Assembly: GCA_002372175.1 (NCBI GenBank)
Contig: DFIS01000049.1
Location: forward strand, 142,675 to 166,160
DNA from: Solobacterium sp. UBA3691
GTDB lineage: Bacteria; Bacillota_I; Bacilli_A; Erysipelotrichales; Erysipelotrichaceae
Direction of reading: 5' to 3'
Length of the DNA: 23,486 nt
Both the position numbers and the translations under genes were made by a program. Positions 14,373 to 23,471 of the stretch are shown piece after piece (position 1 is the first letter of the stretch; each line of letters begins with the position of its first letter). The notes beneath the pieces are model-generated. The model was not told the origin of the DNA, did not search any database, and saw only the letters and a program-made list of their open reading frames with translations.

Positions 14373-16538
14373 ATGTATATACTGGAATGCTGGATCGAAC
14401 ATCCGGTAAGACAGCTTGATCAGACATTTACCTATTTTTCGCATGATCCGGCAGAACCCGGTGTACGTGTGCGGATCAATTTCAACGGACGCATGATCAC
14501 CGGCTTTGTCGAAAGCTGTACATATACCGAAGAAACCGCTGATGAAGCAGAAAAGCGGCTGGGCATGAAGATCCGGGAGATCGATGAGATCATCGATCAG
14601 CAGAGTCTGATCACGGATGAACTGCAGGAACTGGCGCGCTGGATGAGCAGAAATACCCTGTCGGCGATGATCTCGTGCTACGGAGCAATGCTTCCGGGGA
14701 AGGTCAAACCAATGTCCAACCGGCAGAATACGGTCAAGGAGATCTATGTGGAGGTATCGCCTGAAGAGGTGAGTCTGACGCCGAAACAGCTGGAAGCCTA
14801 CAGATATGTTGCGGAACAGGGACGCATCAGGTATGCCGATCTGCGCAGACGTTATCCCAATCAGGCCAAGGCACTGGTAGATAAGGGTGCTCTGATCAGC
14901 ACGGAAGAAGAGCGCAGGGGAAAAGATCCTGTAATCACGGACAGGGATGAGGCACCGCCGCTGACTGCTGAACAGCAGAAGGCAGTGGATGAGATCCGCG
15001 GCAGTAACGATCAGATCTATCTGCTGCACGGGGTGACCGGTTCCGGCAAGACAGAGATCTATCTGCAGCTGGCTGAAGAAGTGCTGAAGCAGGGCAGACA
15101 GGTATTGATCCTGGTGCCGGAGATCGCCCTGACACCGCAGATGATCCACCGTGCGGGATCCCGTTTCGGCAGTCATCTCGCAGTATATCACTCCGGACTG
15201 AATGATCAGCAGAAGTATGAGCAGTACAGACGGGTCGCCGAACGGGAAGCAGAGATCGTCGTCGGAACCAGAAGCGCTGTCTTTCTGCCGTTTCACGATC
15301 TTGGTCTGATCGTCATGGATGAGGAACATGATTCTTCGTACAAGCAGGAGAATCAGCCGGCATATCACTGCCGGGATATTGCGGTTTTCCGCAGCCGTTA
15401 TCATCACTGCCGGCTGATCCTTGGCAGTGCCACACCTTCGCTGGACAGCTATGCCCGGGCCATCCGCGGTGTCTATCACCTGATCACACTGAAGGACAGA
15501 GTCAACCATACGCTGCCGGAGGTAACAGTCATTCCCCTGAAAGAATGCATGAAGAAGGGACAGTCCTACATCCTTTCCGATCCGCTGCTGGCAAAGATAC
15601 AGGAAAGACTGGACAGGAAACAGCAGGTGATCCTGCTGCTGAACCGGCGCGGGTATTCAACGATGCTGAGATGTCAGAACTGTCAGGAGCCGCTGGTATG
15701 TCCGCACTGTGATATCACGATGAGCTATCACCGTGAGGAAAAGGTGCTGAAGTGTCATACCTGCGGGACGATCCTGCCTGTGCCGAGGGTCTGTCCGTCC
15801 TGCGGGAAACAGGCCGGCTATTCCGGCTATGGTTTCGGTACCCAGCGGCTGGAACAGATGCTCAGTGAACACTTCCCCGAAGCCAGACTGCTGCGCATGG
15901 ATGCGGATACGACCTCACGAAAGAACGGTCATCAGCAGATCCTGGAGAAATTCGGCAGACATGAGGCGGATATCCTGTTCGGCACACAGATGATCGCCAA
16001 GGGACTGGATTACCCCGATGTTACGCTTGTTGGTATCCTGAACGGTGATGAAGGTCTGAACCGTACCGACTACCGCAGCTGTGAAGATACATTCGATCTT
16101 CTGATGCAGGCAGGCGGACGCAGCGGAAGGGCCGAAGAGGCAGGCGAGGTCGTCTACCAGGTCTATGATCCCGGACATTATGCGGTACAGTGTGCGGCAG
16201 CCGGGAATTACGGAAAGTTCTTTGAAGCGGAAATGCGCTTCCGTCATGCCGGTCAGTATCCTCCGTATACATACATGATCGCTCTGACTTTTGCGGATAA
16301 GGATGAAAAGATCGTATCGCGCTCTGCCCGGTGGTTCTTTGAACATCTGGAAGGAGACTTCAAGAAGATCGGTATCATCGCCCTGACGAAGATACAGGAT
16401 CGTTACCGCAGCCGGATCGTGATCAAGGGCAAGGACAGCGAAGCTCTCAAGGAAGCTGTACGCAGGCTGATCACACCGGAAAATGCAAAATATACAGGAT
16501 GTCTGCGGGTCGATGTGGATCCGCTGGTGCTTGACTGA
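14373..16538 (+). CDS. priA: Primosomal replication restart helicase PriA
   Basis: PriA recognises stalled forks and reloads the replisome. The 721 residues show the N-terminal DNA-binding domain (LECWIEHPVRQLDQTFTYF), the superfamily 2 helicase motifs with Walker A GVTGSGKTEIYLQ, DEEH box and LGSATPSLDSYA, the eight-cysteine zinc region (CQNC, CPHC, CHTC, CPSC at about 430-480), GTQMIAKGLDYPDV, and motif VI QAGGRSGRAEEAGEV. The residue pattern usually DAD-x-x-L is NGDEGL here, a mild difference. ATG 14373 has agagg at 14362-14366, six bases away. Just 22 bases separate it from the preceding terminator. It overlaps rsmB by one base (TGATG), so they are coupled. Confidence 0.97.
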   Translation: MYILECWIEHPVRQLDQTFTYFSHDPAEPGVRVRINFNGRMITGFVESCTYTEETADEAEKRLGMKIREIDEIIDQQSLITDELQELARWMSRNTLSAMISCYGAMLPGKVKPMSNRQNTVKEIYVEVSPEEVSLTPKQLEAYRYVAEQGRIRYADLRRRYPNQAKALVDKGALISTEEERRGKDPVITDRDEAPPLTAEQQKAVDEIRGSNDQIYLLHGVTGSGKTEIYLQLAEEVLKQGRQVLILVPEIALTPQMIHRAGSRFGSHLAVYHSGLNDQQKYEQYRRVAEREAEIVVGTRSAVFLPFHDLGLIVMDEEHDSSYKQENQPAYHCRDIAVFRSRYHHCRLILGSATPSLDSYARAIRGVYHLITLKDRVNHTLPEVTVIPLKECMKKGQSYILSDPLLAKIQERLDRKQQVILLLNRRGYSTMLRCQNCQEPLVCPHCDITMSYHREEKVLKCHTCGTILPVPRVCPSCGKQAGYSGYGFGTQRLEQMLSEHFPEARLLRMDADTTSRKNGHQQILEKFGRHEADILFGTQMIAKGLDYPDVTLVGILNGDEGLNRTDYRSCEDTFDLLMQAGGRSGRAEEAGEVVYQVYDPGHYAVQCAAAGNYGKFFEAEMRFRHAGQYPPYTYMIALTFADKDEKIVSRSARWFFEHLEGDFKKIGIIALTKIQDRYRSRIVIKGKDSEALKEAVRRLITPENAKYTGCLRVDVDPLVLD

Positions 16539-17785
16539 TGAAGAATGCAAGACAGTATGCTTACGAGATCCTGCAGAGGGTCATTCTTGAGGGAGGCTAT
16601 GCTTCTCTGCTTTTGCGTGCAGGCAGAGACCGGTACAGCCGTGAAGATACAGCCCTGATCAGTGAGATCGTCTACGGAACGATCCGCCGCTATACACTGC
16701 TGCAGTATCAGCTCAAAGGTACCGTGAAGCGCAAACCTTCGCCAAAGACGGAAGTACTGCTGTGCATGGGCATGTATCAGCTGTTCTTCCTTGACCGGAT
16801 ACCGGTGTATGCGGTGATCGATGAGACGGTGGAGCTTGCCGGCAGACATGAGAAGGGCTTTGTCAACGCGGTTCTGCGCAGAGTCAGTGAAAGGGGACTG
16901 CAGTACTGTCAGGATGAAGATCCTGATCAGGCCCTGGCTGTCAATACCGGTATACCGCTGTGGCTGATCCGCATGTGGAATGCCCACTACGGAAGAGATA
17001 TTGCCGAAAAGATATGCACAGGCAGTATGACACCGGCCACGGTATACGGGCGGATCAATCCGCTGAAGATCTCTGCCCGGAAGCTGCAGGAAGATGCGAA
17101 GGTCCGGATGCTGGATGCGTGGAGCTTTACGTATGACGGACTGCTGCAGGAGACGGATTACTTCCGTAACGGGGAGATCCTGATCCAGGATAAAGCTTCG
17201 GCAGGGATACCGCAGTATCTTGGTGTACAGCCGGGGATGCGCGTCTATGATGCCTGCAGCGCACCGGGAACCAAGGCGCAGATGATTGCCGCAATGATGC
17301 AGAATACCGGTGAAGTGATCGCCAATGATGATGATCCCGACCGGGTCAGGCTGATCGATGAACTGATGCAGAGAACCGGTACCGAGAATGTGCGGACCAC
17401 CGTCAGTGACGCTTCCGTGTTTGTGCCTGCGTATGAGGGATACTTTGACAGGATCCTGCTGGATGTGCCTTGTTCAGGGCTTGGCGATCTGCGCCATAAG
17501 CCGGAGATTCGCTATCATGTACAGCCGGAGAGTCTGGATCAGATCATCTCTCTGCAGAAGCGCATACTGGAGAATACCTGCCGGTATCTGAAGAAGGACG
17601 GGATACTCGTCTACAGTACGTGTACACTGAACCGCAAGGAGAATGAAAACCAGATCCGTAATTTCCTGCAGAGACATCCGGAGTTTATACTGACAGAGGA
17701 AAGAACGATCTTTCCGTTTGAAGAAGGAACTGACGGGTTTTACTGTGCCCGGCTGATAAAAACAGGAAATTCTATGGTAGAATGA
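16538..17785 (+). CDS. rsmB: 16S rRNA (cytosine-C5) methyltransferase RsmB
   Basis: RsmB methylates C967 (E. coli numbering) of 16S rRNA using S-adenosylmethionine. The 415 residues begin with the NusB-like RNA-binding domain (ARQYAYEILQRVILEGGYAS, ISEIVYGTIRRY, GMYQLFFLDRIPVYAVIDE), followed by the Rossmann methyltransferase domain with DACSAPGTKAQMIA (the G of the usual GGK is T), C312 in DVPCSGLGDLR and the nucleophile C362 in VYSTCTLN. The start overlaps the priA stop by one base. No def or fmt gene lies between priA and rsmB, although they often do in related genomes. Its end overlaps rlmN by four bases. Confidence 0.96.
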   Translation: MKNARQYAYEILQRVILEGGYASLLLRAGRDRYSREDTALISEIVYGTIRRYTLLQYQLKGTVKRKPSPKTEVLLCMGMYQLFFLDRIPVYAVIDETVELAGRHEKGFVNAVLRRVSERGLQYCQDEDPDQALAVNTGIPLWLIRMWNAHYGRDIAEKICTGSMTPATVYGRINPLKISARKLQEDAKVRMLDAWSFTYDGLLQETDYFRNGEILIQDKASAGIPQYLGVQPGMRVYDACSAPGTKAQMIAAMMQNTGEVIANDDDPDRVRLIDELMQRTGTENVRTTVSDASVFVPAYEGYFDRILLDVPCSGLGDLRHKPEIRYHVQPESLDQIISLQKRILENTCRYLKKDGILVYSTCTLNRKENENQIRNFLQRHPEFILTEERTIFPFEEGTDGFYCARLIKTGNSMVE

Positions 17786-18834
17786 AGGCTATGCAAAGTA
17801 TATATGATTTCACATTGACTCAGCTGGAAGAAATGCTGGGAGAACTGGGACAGAAACCATACAGGGCAAAGCAGATCTATGCCTGGCTTTACCGTAAGCG
17901 GGCAGAGAGCTTTGAAGAGATGACAGATCTGCCTGCCGGACTGATCACACAGTTATCTGAGAGATATGTGATCATGCCGGTGACCCTGGTCGATAAGCAG
18001 GTGGCCAGAGACGGCACAGCCAAATATCTGTTTGAGATGCAGGACGGGATGACCGTAGAGACGGTGCTGATGCATTTCAGCTTCGGCAAGAGTGTCTGCG
18101 TATCTTCACAGGTCGGCTGCAACATGGGCTGTACATTCTGTGCTTCCGGACTGCTGAAAAAGCAGAGAGATCTGACTGCCGGAGAGATGACGGCACAGAT
18201 CATGTATATTCAGAAGGAGCTGGATGCGGAAGGCAGCCGGGTGGATAATATCGTCATCATGGGAACGGGAGAACCGTTTGATAACTATGATAATGTACTG
18301 GACTTCTGCAGGACGGTGAACAGCGATCACGGTCTGGCAATCGGCGCCAGACATATTACGATCTCGACATGCGGTATCGTACCGAAGATCAATGCGTTTG
18401 CCAAAGAGCGTTTTCAGTATAATCTGGCGATCTCCCTGCATGCGCCGAATGATGAGCTGCGCCGGAAACTGATGCCGGTGGACAGGGCATATCCGCTTGA
18501 TCAGCTGATGCAGGCTCTGCGCGAGTACAGTACGGACAATCACCGCCGGATCACGTTTGAATACATATTATTAAAGGGTGTCAATGACAGCGATCATGAT
18601 GCTGTGGAGCTGGCAGACCTGATCCGCGGGATGAATGCATACGTGAATCTGATCCCGTATAACGAAGTTGATGAAAATGAATACCGGACAACGGATGACA
18701 GGACGGCTCTGCACTTTTATGATGTGCTGATGAAGCACGGAGTCAAGGCAACACTGCGTACGAAGCACGGTGAGGATATTGACGCTGCCTGCGGACAGCT
18801 GCGGGCAAGGCATGAAAGGGCAGGAAAAGCCTGA
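17782..18834 (+). CDS. rlmN: Dual-specificity 23S rRNA (A2503-C2)/tRNA (A37-C2) methyltransferase RlmN
   Basis: This radical SAM enzyme places a C2 methyl on A2503 of 23S rRNA and, in characterised homologues, on A37 of some tRNAs. The cluster cysteines are C113, C117 and C120 (CNMGCTFC). Two further catalytic cysteines are C106 (SVCVSSQVGC) and C337 (DIDAACGQL), the pair known to form and resolve the methyl-cysteine intermediate. Other blocks: GTGEPFDNYDNV, ISTCGIVPKI, ISLHAPNDELR, YILLKGVND. The 350-residue length is typical. ATG 17782 overlaps the rsmB stop; ATG 17791 is an alternative start that would remove three residues. The Bacillus homologue is YloN, at the same place in the gene order. 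Confidence 0.97.
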   Translation: MKAMQSIYDFTLTQLEEMLGELGQKPYRAKQIYAWLYRKRAESFEEMTDLPAGLITQLSERYVIMPVTLVDKQVARDGTAKYLFEMQDGMTVETVLMHFSFGKSVCVSSQVGCNMGCTFCASGLLKKQRDLTAGEMTAQIMYIQKELDAEGSRVDNIVIMGTGEPFDNYDNVLDFCRTVNSDHGLAIGARHITISTCGIVPKINAFAKERFQYNLAISLHAPNDELRRKLMPVDRAYPLDQLMQALREYSTDNHRRITFEYILLKGVNDSDHDAVELADLIRGMNAYVNLIPYNEVDENEYRTTDDRTALHFYDVLMKHGVKATLRTKHGEDIDAACGQLRARHERAGKA

Positions 18835-19586
18835 TGAAATATTACGGACTGACGGACCGCGGCAAGATGCGGCGCACCAATCAGGATAATTACGTGATCG
18901 CTACCAACGAAGTCGGAGATGTATTTGCGATCGTCTGTGACGGTATCGGCGGCGGCCGCGGCGGAGATGTCGCAAGTCATCTTGCGGTCTCCTATTTTTC
19001 CGTTGCTTTTGCGTCGAATCAGGGCTTTAAAGAAGGAAAGGAAGTCCGCAGCTGGATCGCGAGACACGTCGAGGAAGCGAACCGGCTGATCCTGAAGACA
19101 GGAAAAGAAAACAGTGAACTGGCCGGCATGGGAACGACTTTCTGTGCGGTCATGATCACCTCGGCAGGCAATTATCTGGCAAATATCGGGGATTCCCGGG
19201 TCTATGCCTACAGAAATAACGATATGTTCAAAGCCGTGACAACAGATCACACGCTGGTCAACGACATGATCAGACACGGAGAACTGACCCGCAAGGAGGC
19301 AGCTTCGTTTCCGCAGAAGAATGTTCTGACCAATGCGCTGGGTGTCTGGGAGAATGTACGCTGTGATATTGAAGCCTATGCGGACAGGGTGGATGGTTTT
19401 CTGGTCTGCAGTGACGGACTGTACGGATATGTCAGTGAGAAACAGATCCGCAGGATCATCTACGATTCCGATCATCTGCCGAATCTGCGGGTAAAACAGC
19501 TGATCAAGGCTGCTCTGGATGCCGGCGGTTATGACAATATCACGGCGATCCTGATCGATCTGGAAGGAGCCGGCATGTATGAGTAA
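18834..19586 (+). CDS. prpC: PP2C-type Ser/Thr protein phosphatase
   Basis: This 250-residue PPM/PP2C phosphatase should oppose the adjacent PASTA kinase by dephosphorylating cytoplasmic and membrane-associated targets. Metal and phosphate-binding motifs are present: RRTNQDNY, VCDGIGGGRGGDVAS, GMGTTFCAVMI, IGDSRVYAY, TTDHTLV, LVCSDGLYGYV and GGYDNITAILID. It has no transmembrane segment. The start overlaps the rlmN stop by one base, with agga at 18822-18825. Its end overlaps prkC by eight bases, so the two are made together, as is usual for this phosphatase-kinase pair. Confidence 0.95.
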   Translation: MKYYGLTDRGKMRRTNQDNYVIATNEVGDVFAIVCDGIGGGRGGDVASHLAVSYFSVAFASNQGFKEGKEVRSWIARHVEEANRLILKTGKENSELAGMGTTFCAVMITSAGNYLANIGDSRVYAYRNNDMFKAVTTDHTLVNDMIRHGELTRKEAASFPQKNVLTNALGVWENVRCDIEAYADRVDGFLVCSDGLYGYVSEKQIRRIIYDSDHLPNLRVKQLIKAALDAGGYDNITAILIDLEGAGMYE

Positions 19587-21327
19587 GAATATGATCGCAA
19601 ACCGGTATGATGTCTTCCAGCATATCGGACAGGGCGGTATGGCCGATGTTTTCCTGGCCATGGATACGATCCTGAACAGGCAGGTAGCTGTCAAGATCCT
19701 GCGCAGTGAGCTTTGTGCAGATGCTGTGGCGGTACTGCGTTTTGAGCGTGAGGCACAGGCCGCAACCGCACTGTCGCATCCTAATATCGTAGAGATCTAT
19801 GATGTCGGAGAATATAAGGGACATCAGTATATCGTCATGGAATATGTTCCGGGCAAGACCCTGAAACAGATCATCCGCGACCGCGGGGCGCTGCTGAAGG
19901 AGGAAGCTGTGGATATCATGAAACAGCTCGTCTCCGGTACTGCAGAGGCCCACAGACGCGGTATCATCCACCGAGATATCAAGCCGCAGAATGTGATCGT
20001 CAGATCAGACGGATCGATCAAGATCCTGGATTTCGGCATTGCCCTGGCCAAGGGAAGCATGCAGCTGACGCAGGCCAACAATGTCATGGGCTCGGTGCAC
20101 TATCTGGCGCCGGAGATCGCCCGCGGAGAGTCTGCCTCGGTGCAGAGCGATATCTATTCTCTTGGTATCGTACTGTATGAGATGTTAACGGGAGATGTGC
20201 CGTTTAAGGCGGATACGGCTGTTCAGGTAGCTCTGATGCAGATGCGCAATCAGATCCCCGATGTCCGCTCGGTCAACCCGGATGTACCGCAGTCTCTGGC
20301 AAACGTGATCGCGAAAGCAACAGCCAAGAATAAGGCATACCGTTACCGCAGCTGTCCGGAGATGCTGGAAGATCTGCGGACATGTCTGAATCCGGAAAGG
20401 CTGAATGAGCCGAAATACATGCCGGGTGCTTCACAGGCTACCGCAAGCATAGCTTTTGATGAACTGCCGGAAGAGACGGAAAAGAAGAAAAAGAACCGCA
20501 GCAGTTCTTCTGCACAGGAACCGGCAAGAAAGCGCACGGCTGTTAAGAAGAACCCGCGGACGAATAAACTGCTGGTGGCACTGCTGATCATCCTGCTTTT
20601 ACTGCTGGCCGCAGCCGGTGTTTACTATGCCCTGGGTGTCAGCGGTATTCTGGAGCCGGTCAGCAGATATACAACGGTGCCGGATATTCTCGGCATGACG
20701 CTGACGGAAGCCAAGGATGTGTGTACGGAGAACGAACTGGTGCTGGATACAGCCAACGTGACATATGAACTGACAAAGGATATTGAGAAGGGGAAGATCT
20801 ATGCGGTCGTTCCCGGGGTCAGTGAAGAAGTGGAAAAGGGCTCGGAAGTCAGAGTCAGCATATCCAGCGGCATCGGCGTGACGATCGGGGATTACCGCGG
20901 CAGTAAGATCGAAGATGCGGTCGGCGAACTGGCACAGGAACATCCGAATATCAAAGTGACGGTCGAGGCGGAAGAGCCTGCCGAAGAGGACGAAAGAGCC
21001 CCCGGTACGGTCATCCGTCAGGAATTGCTTGAGCCGTATGCGACAGTCAACCGGGACGCTGCCAGTGAGATGAAACTGGTCTATCTGGCATATCCGACGA
21101 TCATCATCCCCGAGAATATTGAAGGTATGGCAATCGATGAAGCGACCGCGATCCTCGAAGAGATGGGTACGATCGTTTATACGAGCACGCTGGATACGAC
21201 AAACATGACGGCTGCAGAGATCGCTAATCTGCCGACAGGCATCGTGATCAAGGTCAGTCCGGATGCCGGCAGCGAGTATACGCAGACCAGAGATAACTTT
21301 ATTACGATCTACTATTACGGGTATTGA
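19579..21327 (+). CDS. prkC: Membrane Ser/Thr protein kinase with PASTA domains
   Basis: This 582-residue Hanks-type kinase senses cell-wall fragments or lipid II and controls growth and division. Cytoplasmic kinase domain: glycine loop IGQGGMADVF, K39 in VAVKIL, D133 in HRDIKPQNV, DFGIALA, and activation segment MGSVHYLAPE. A basic, serine-rich linker (KKKKNRSSSSAQ, then TAVKKNPRTNK) precedes one transmembrane helix at about 331-352. The outside part carries about three divergent PASTA repeats from residue 364 (TTVPDILGMTLTEAKDVC; KIEDAVGELAQEHPNIKVTV; IDEATAILEEMGTIVYTS) and ends TIYYYGY. Ribosome site aaggag (19564-19569). It follows its phosphatase with an 8-base overlap. Confidence 0.97.
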   Translation: MSKNMIANRYDVFQHIGQGGMADVFLAMDTILNRQVAVKILRSELCADAVAVLRFEREAQAATALSHPNIVEIYDVGEYKGHQYIVMEYVPGKTLKQIIRDRGALLKEEAVDIMKQLVSGTAEAHRRGIIHRDIKPQNVIVRSDGSIKILDFGIALAKGSMQLTQANNVMGSVHYLAPEIARGESASVQSDIYSLGIVLYEMLTGDVPFKADTAVQVALMQMRNQIPDVRSVNPDVPQSLANVIAKATAKNKAYRYRSCPEMLEDLRTCLNPERLNEPKYMPGASQATASIAFDELPEETEKKKKNRSSSSAQEPARKRTAVKKNPRTNKLLVALLIILLLLLAAAGVYYALGVSGILEPVSRYTTVPDILGMTLTEAKDVCTENELVLDTANVTYELTKDIEKGKIYAVVPGVSEEVEKGSEVRVSISSGIGVTIGDYRGSKIEDAVGELAQEHPNIKVTVEAEEPAEEDERAPGTVIRQELLEPYATVNRDAASEMKLVYLAYPTIIIPENIEGMAIDEATAILEEMGTIVYTSTLDTTNMTAAEIANLPTGIVIKVSPDAGSEYTQTRDNFITIYYYGY

Positions 21328-21332
21328 TATCT

Positions 21333-22196
21333 ATGATAGCCAGGATCATCAGGATCATATCAAAAAACTATACGCTTCTCGATGAACATGGGAATAAACA
21401 TGATGCTTTGGTCATGGGCAAGGTAAGACTGCAGATGACACCTCTGGCCGGTGATCTTGTGGAGGCAGACCTGCTTGACGGTAAGTATGCGATACAGAGG
21501 ATCCTGCCCAGGCATAACCGTCTTTACAGACCTGCAGTAGCCAATGTTGATCAGGCGCTGATCGTCATGAGTGTCAAAGATCCTGATTTCTCACCGGTGC
21601 TGATCGACAGACTCTCATTCATGATCGCCAACGAGGATATTGAACCTGTACTGATCGTGACCAAGACCGATCTCCCGTACAGTGAAGAGACGGAACAGGC
21701 GATCCGGGCATATGAGAAGGGACCGTTCAGGGTCATCCGGACCAGAAGTGATGAAGTCAGTGAAGAGCTGAAAGCGATCCTCAGAGGAAAAGTATCGGTG
21801 CTGACAGGGCAGTCGGGAGCCGGTAAATCGACATTGCTGAATACGATCGAGCCTTCGTTCCATCTGGCTACACAGGAGATCTCCAAGGCTCTCGGAAGGG
21901 GCAGACATACGACCAGGCATAATGAACTGCATATCGTGGAAAACGGTCTTGTGGCAGACACCCCGGGATTCAGTTCACTGGACTTCTCGCATATGTCAGC
22001 CGAAGATCTGGCCGACAGTGTGATCGAATTCAGGCCGTATCTCGGACAGTGCCGTTTCAATGACTGCCGGCATGAGAATGAACCCGGATGTGCCGTGAAA
22101 GAAGCCATGGCCGCCGGAAAGATCTCTGAAAGCAGATATAGCAACTATCTCAGCGTACTGAAAATGATCCGTGAGAGAAAGGAAAAATACATATGA
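21333..22196 (+). CDS. rsgA: Ribosome small-subunit biogenesis GTPase RsgA
   Basis: RsgA is a circularly permuted GTPase that checks and matures the 30S decoding centre. The 287 residues show an N-terminal OB fold, then the permuted motifs in the order G4 TKTD, G1 GQSGAGKSTLLN, G2 region GRGRHTTRH and G3 DTPGFSSLD. A C-terminal zinc finger follows, with C, C, H, C in CRFNDCRHENEPGC. ATG 21333 was chosen; TTG 21324 would overlap the kinase stop and would add three residues. No strong ribosome site is visible, so coupling to prkC is likely. It ends with an ATGA overlap with rpe. This order matches the yloQ locus of Bacillus. Confidence 0.96.
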   Translation: MIARIIRIISKNYTLLDEHGNKHDALVMGKVRLQMTPLAGDLVEADLLDGKYAIQRILPRHNRLYRPAVANVDQALIVMSVKDPDFSPVLIDRLSFMIANEDIEPVLIVTKTDLPYSEETEQAIRAYEKGPFRVIRTRSDEVSEELKAILRGKVSVLTGQSGAGKSTLLNTIEPSFHLATQEISKALGRGRHTTRHNELHIVENGLVADTPGFSSLDFSHMSAEDLADSVIEFRPYLGQCRFNDCRHENEPGCAVKEAMAAGKISESRYSNYLSVLKMIRERKEKYI

Positions 22197-22834
22197 TCGT
22201 AGCACCTTCGGTATTATCCATGGATTACAGCAGGATGCGGGAACAAACCGCCGAACTGAATGCGTCCGGTGCAGAGTGGCTTCACTTTGATGTCATGGAT
22301 GCGCATTTTGTGCCGAACCTGACTTTCGGCCCCGATATCCTGAAGGGTTTTAACAAGCTTACCGATCTGTTCAAGGATGTGCACCTGATGGTGGATGATC
22401 CGACGGAGGTAAGCAGATATTTTGTGCCGGCAGGGGCGCAGATGATCACGTTTCATATTGAGGCAGTGACTGCTGAGAAGATCCCGGCACTGCTGCGCTA
22501 TCTTGAGGAGAACGGTGTAAAAAAGGGCCTGGCGATCAAGCCGAAGACACCGCTTGAAGAACTGAAACCGTACCTGCATGACTTTGACATGTTTCTGATC
22601 ATGTCCGTGGAACCGGGCTTCGGCGGACAGAAGTTTGATCCGAATGCGGAAGAGCGTATCCGCACACTGCGCAGGTGGTGTGATGAAGAGGGTATACATC
22701 CGTGGATCCAGGTCGACGGCGGCATCAATGCCGAGACAGGTAAGATCTGCAGAGAGGCCGGAGCCGATGTGCTGGTTGCCGGTTCGTATGTCTTCAGGAA
22801 TGATATCGGAAAGGCAGTGAAGAGTCTTGTCTGA
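22193..22834 (+). CDS. rpe: Ribulose-phosphate 3-epimerase
   Basis: Rpe interconverts ribulose-5-phosphate and xylulose-5-phosphate in the pentose phosphate pathway, in the cytoplasm. This 213-residue TIM barrel has the family signatures IVAPSVLSMDY, LHFDVMDAHFVPNLTFGP, VHLMVDDP, MSVEPGFGGQKFDP and IQVDGGINAETG, with the histidine and aspartate metal ligands of HFDVMD and the aspartate of QVDGG in place. Ribosome site aaagga at 22178-22183, nine bases from the ATG, which overlaps the rsgA stop by four bases. Its stop overlaps the thiN start by 8 bases. The rsgA-rpe-thiN order is widespread in Bacillota. Confidence 0.97.
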   Translation: MIVAPSVLSMDYSRMREQTAELNASGAEWLHFDVMDAHFVPNLTFGPDILKGFNKLTDLFKDVHLMVDDPTEVSRYFVPAGAQMITFHIEAVTAEKIPALLRYLEENGVKKGLAIKPKTPLEELKPYLHDFDMFLIMSVEPGFGGQKFDPNAEERIRTLRRWCDEEGIHPWIQVDGGINAETGKICREAGADVLVAGSYVFRNDIGKAVKSLV

Positions 22835-23438
22835 TACTTGTGTAATGGTGCTGGCCGGGGATGCGGATGTTCCGGTCTGTGATCTTGATTATATCGGTGC
22901 TGATGCCGGTGCTCTTCATCTTGCCCAAAAGGGTATACACATGGTGCTGGCACTGGGAGATTATGATTCTGCAGGCAGTGAGTCTGTTGAACTGATCCGC
23001 AGGTACAGTGATGAAATGATCACGCTGCCGGTAATGAAGGATGACAGCGACAGTGAGGCAGCCATCCGCAAAGCTGCAGACATGGGATATAAAAAGATCA
23101 TCGTATACGGCGGTCTTGGCGGCAGGATCGACCATGAGATCATTAATCTCCGGCTTGCCTATACATATCCGGGTACGGTTCTGATCGATGAGCTGAACCG
23201 CATCGAAGCACTGACTGAGGGCACACATACAATAAAAAAAGACACATACAGTTATGTATCTTTCTTTGCCTGGCAGGAAGCAGAGATCTCTCTGCAGGGG
23301 ATGAAGTATCCTCTGGACCATGCGGTCATCCATTTTGAAGATCTGTACACGCTTTCCAATGAGATCACGGAAGAACAGGGGACGGTCACCGTACACAGGG
23401 GCAGAGTCCTGATGGTCTGTTCAAAGGACAGGAAATGA
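22827..23438 (+). CDS. thiN: Thiamine pyrophosphokinase
   Basis: ThiN transfers pyrophosphate from ATP to thiamine to give the cofactor thiamine diphosphate, the cofactor that PFOR uses. The 203 residues have GADAGALHLAQKGI, GDYDSAGS, KDDSDSEAAIRKA, YGGLGGRIDHEIINL and a C-terminal beta domain (SYVSFFAWQEAEISLQG, then VTVHRGRVLMVCSKD). The start appears to be TTG 22827, because strand 1 of the fold (CVMVLAGDADVP) begins before the first ATG at 22845. Both have poor ribosome sites, so translation probably depends on coupling to rpe. It is the last gene of the operon. The start choice is the least certain part. Confidence 0.93.
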   Translation: MSDTCVMVLAGDADVPVCDLDYIGADAGALHLAQKGIHMVLALGDYDSAGSESVELIRRYSDEMITLPVMKDDSDSEAAIRKAADMGYKKIIVYGGLGGRIDHEIINLRLAYTYPGTVLIDELNRIEALTEGTHTIKKDTYSYVSFFAWQEAEISLQGMKYPLDHAVIHFEDLYTLSNEITEEQGTVTVHRGRVLMVCSKDRK

Positions 23439-23464
23439 AAAAAGATATATCATACGATATATCT
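23438..23464 (-). terminator. Hairpin after thiN, best read as a minus-strand terminator
   Basis: A perfect 8-bp stem (agatatat 23443-23450, atatatct 23457-23464) has a 6-base loop. Six A on the left (23438-23443) become a U-run for a transcript coming from the right on the minus strand; on the plus strand no T-run follows. This implies a minus-strand gene just beyond the window edge. In Bacillus, rpmB lies there in that orientation. Confidence 0.55.
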
Positions 23465-23471
23465 CAGCCTG

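Noticed and set aside
14349..15509. Long minus-strand open frame of 386 codons opposite priA
   Set aside because: It lies fully inside the PriA helicase frame, has no domain motifs and a low-complexity, His/Leu/Ile-rich composition typical of the complement of a biased coding sequence.
18717..19694. Minus-strand open frame of 325 codons opposite rlmN/prpC/prkC
   Set aside because: It spans three well-identified plus-strand genes and has no recognisable family, so it is an antisense shadow.
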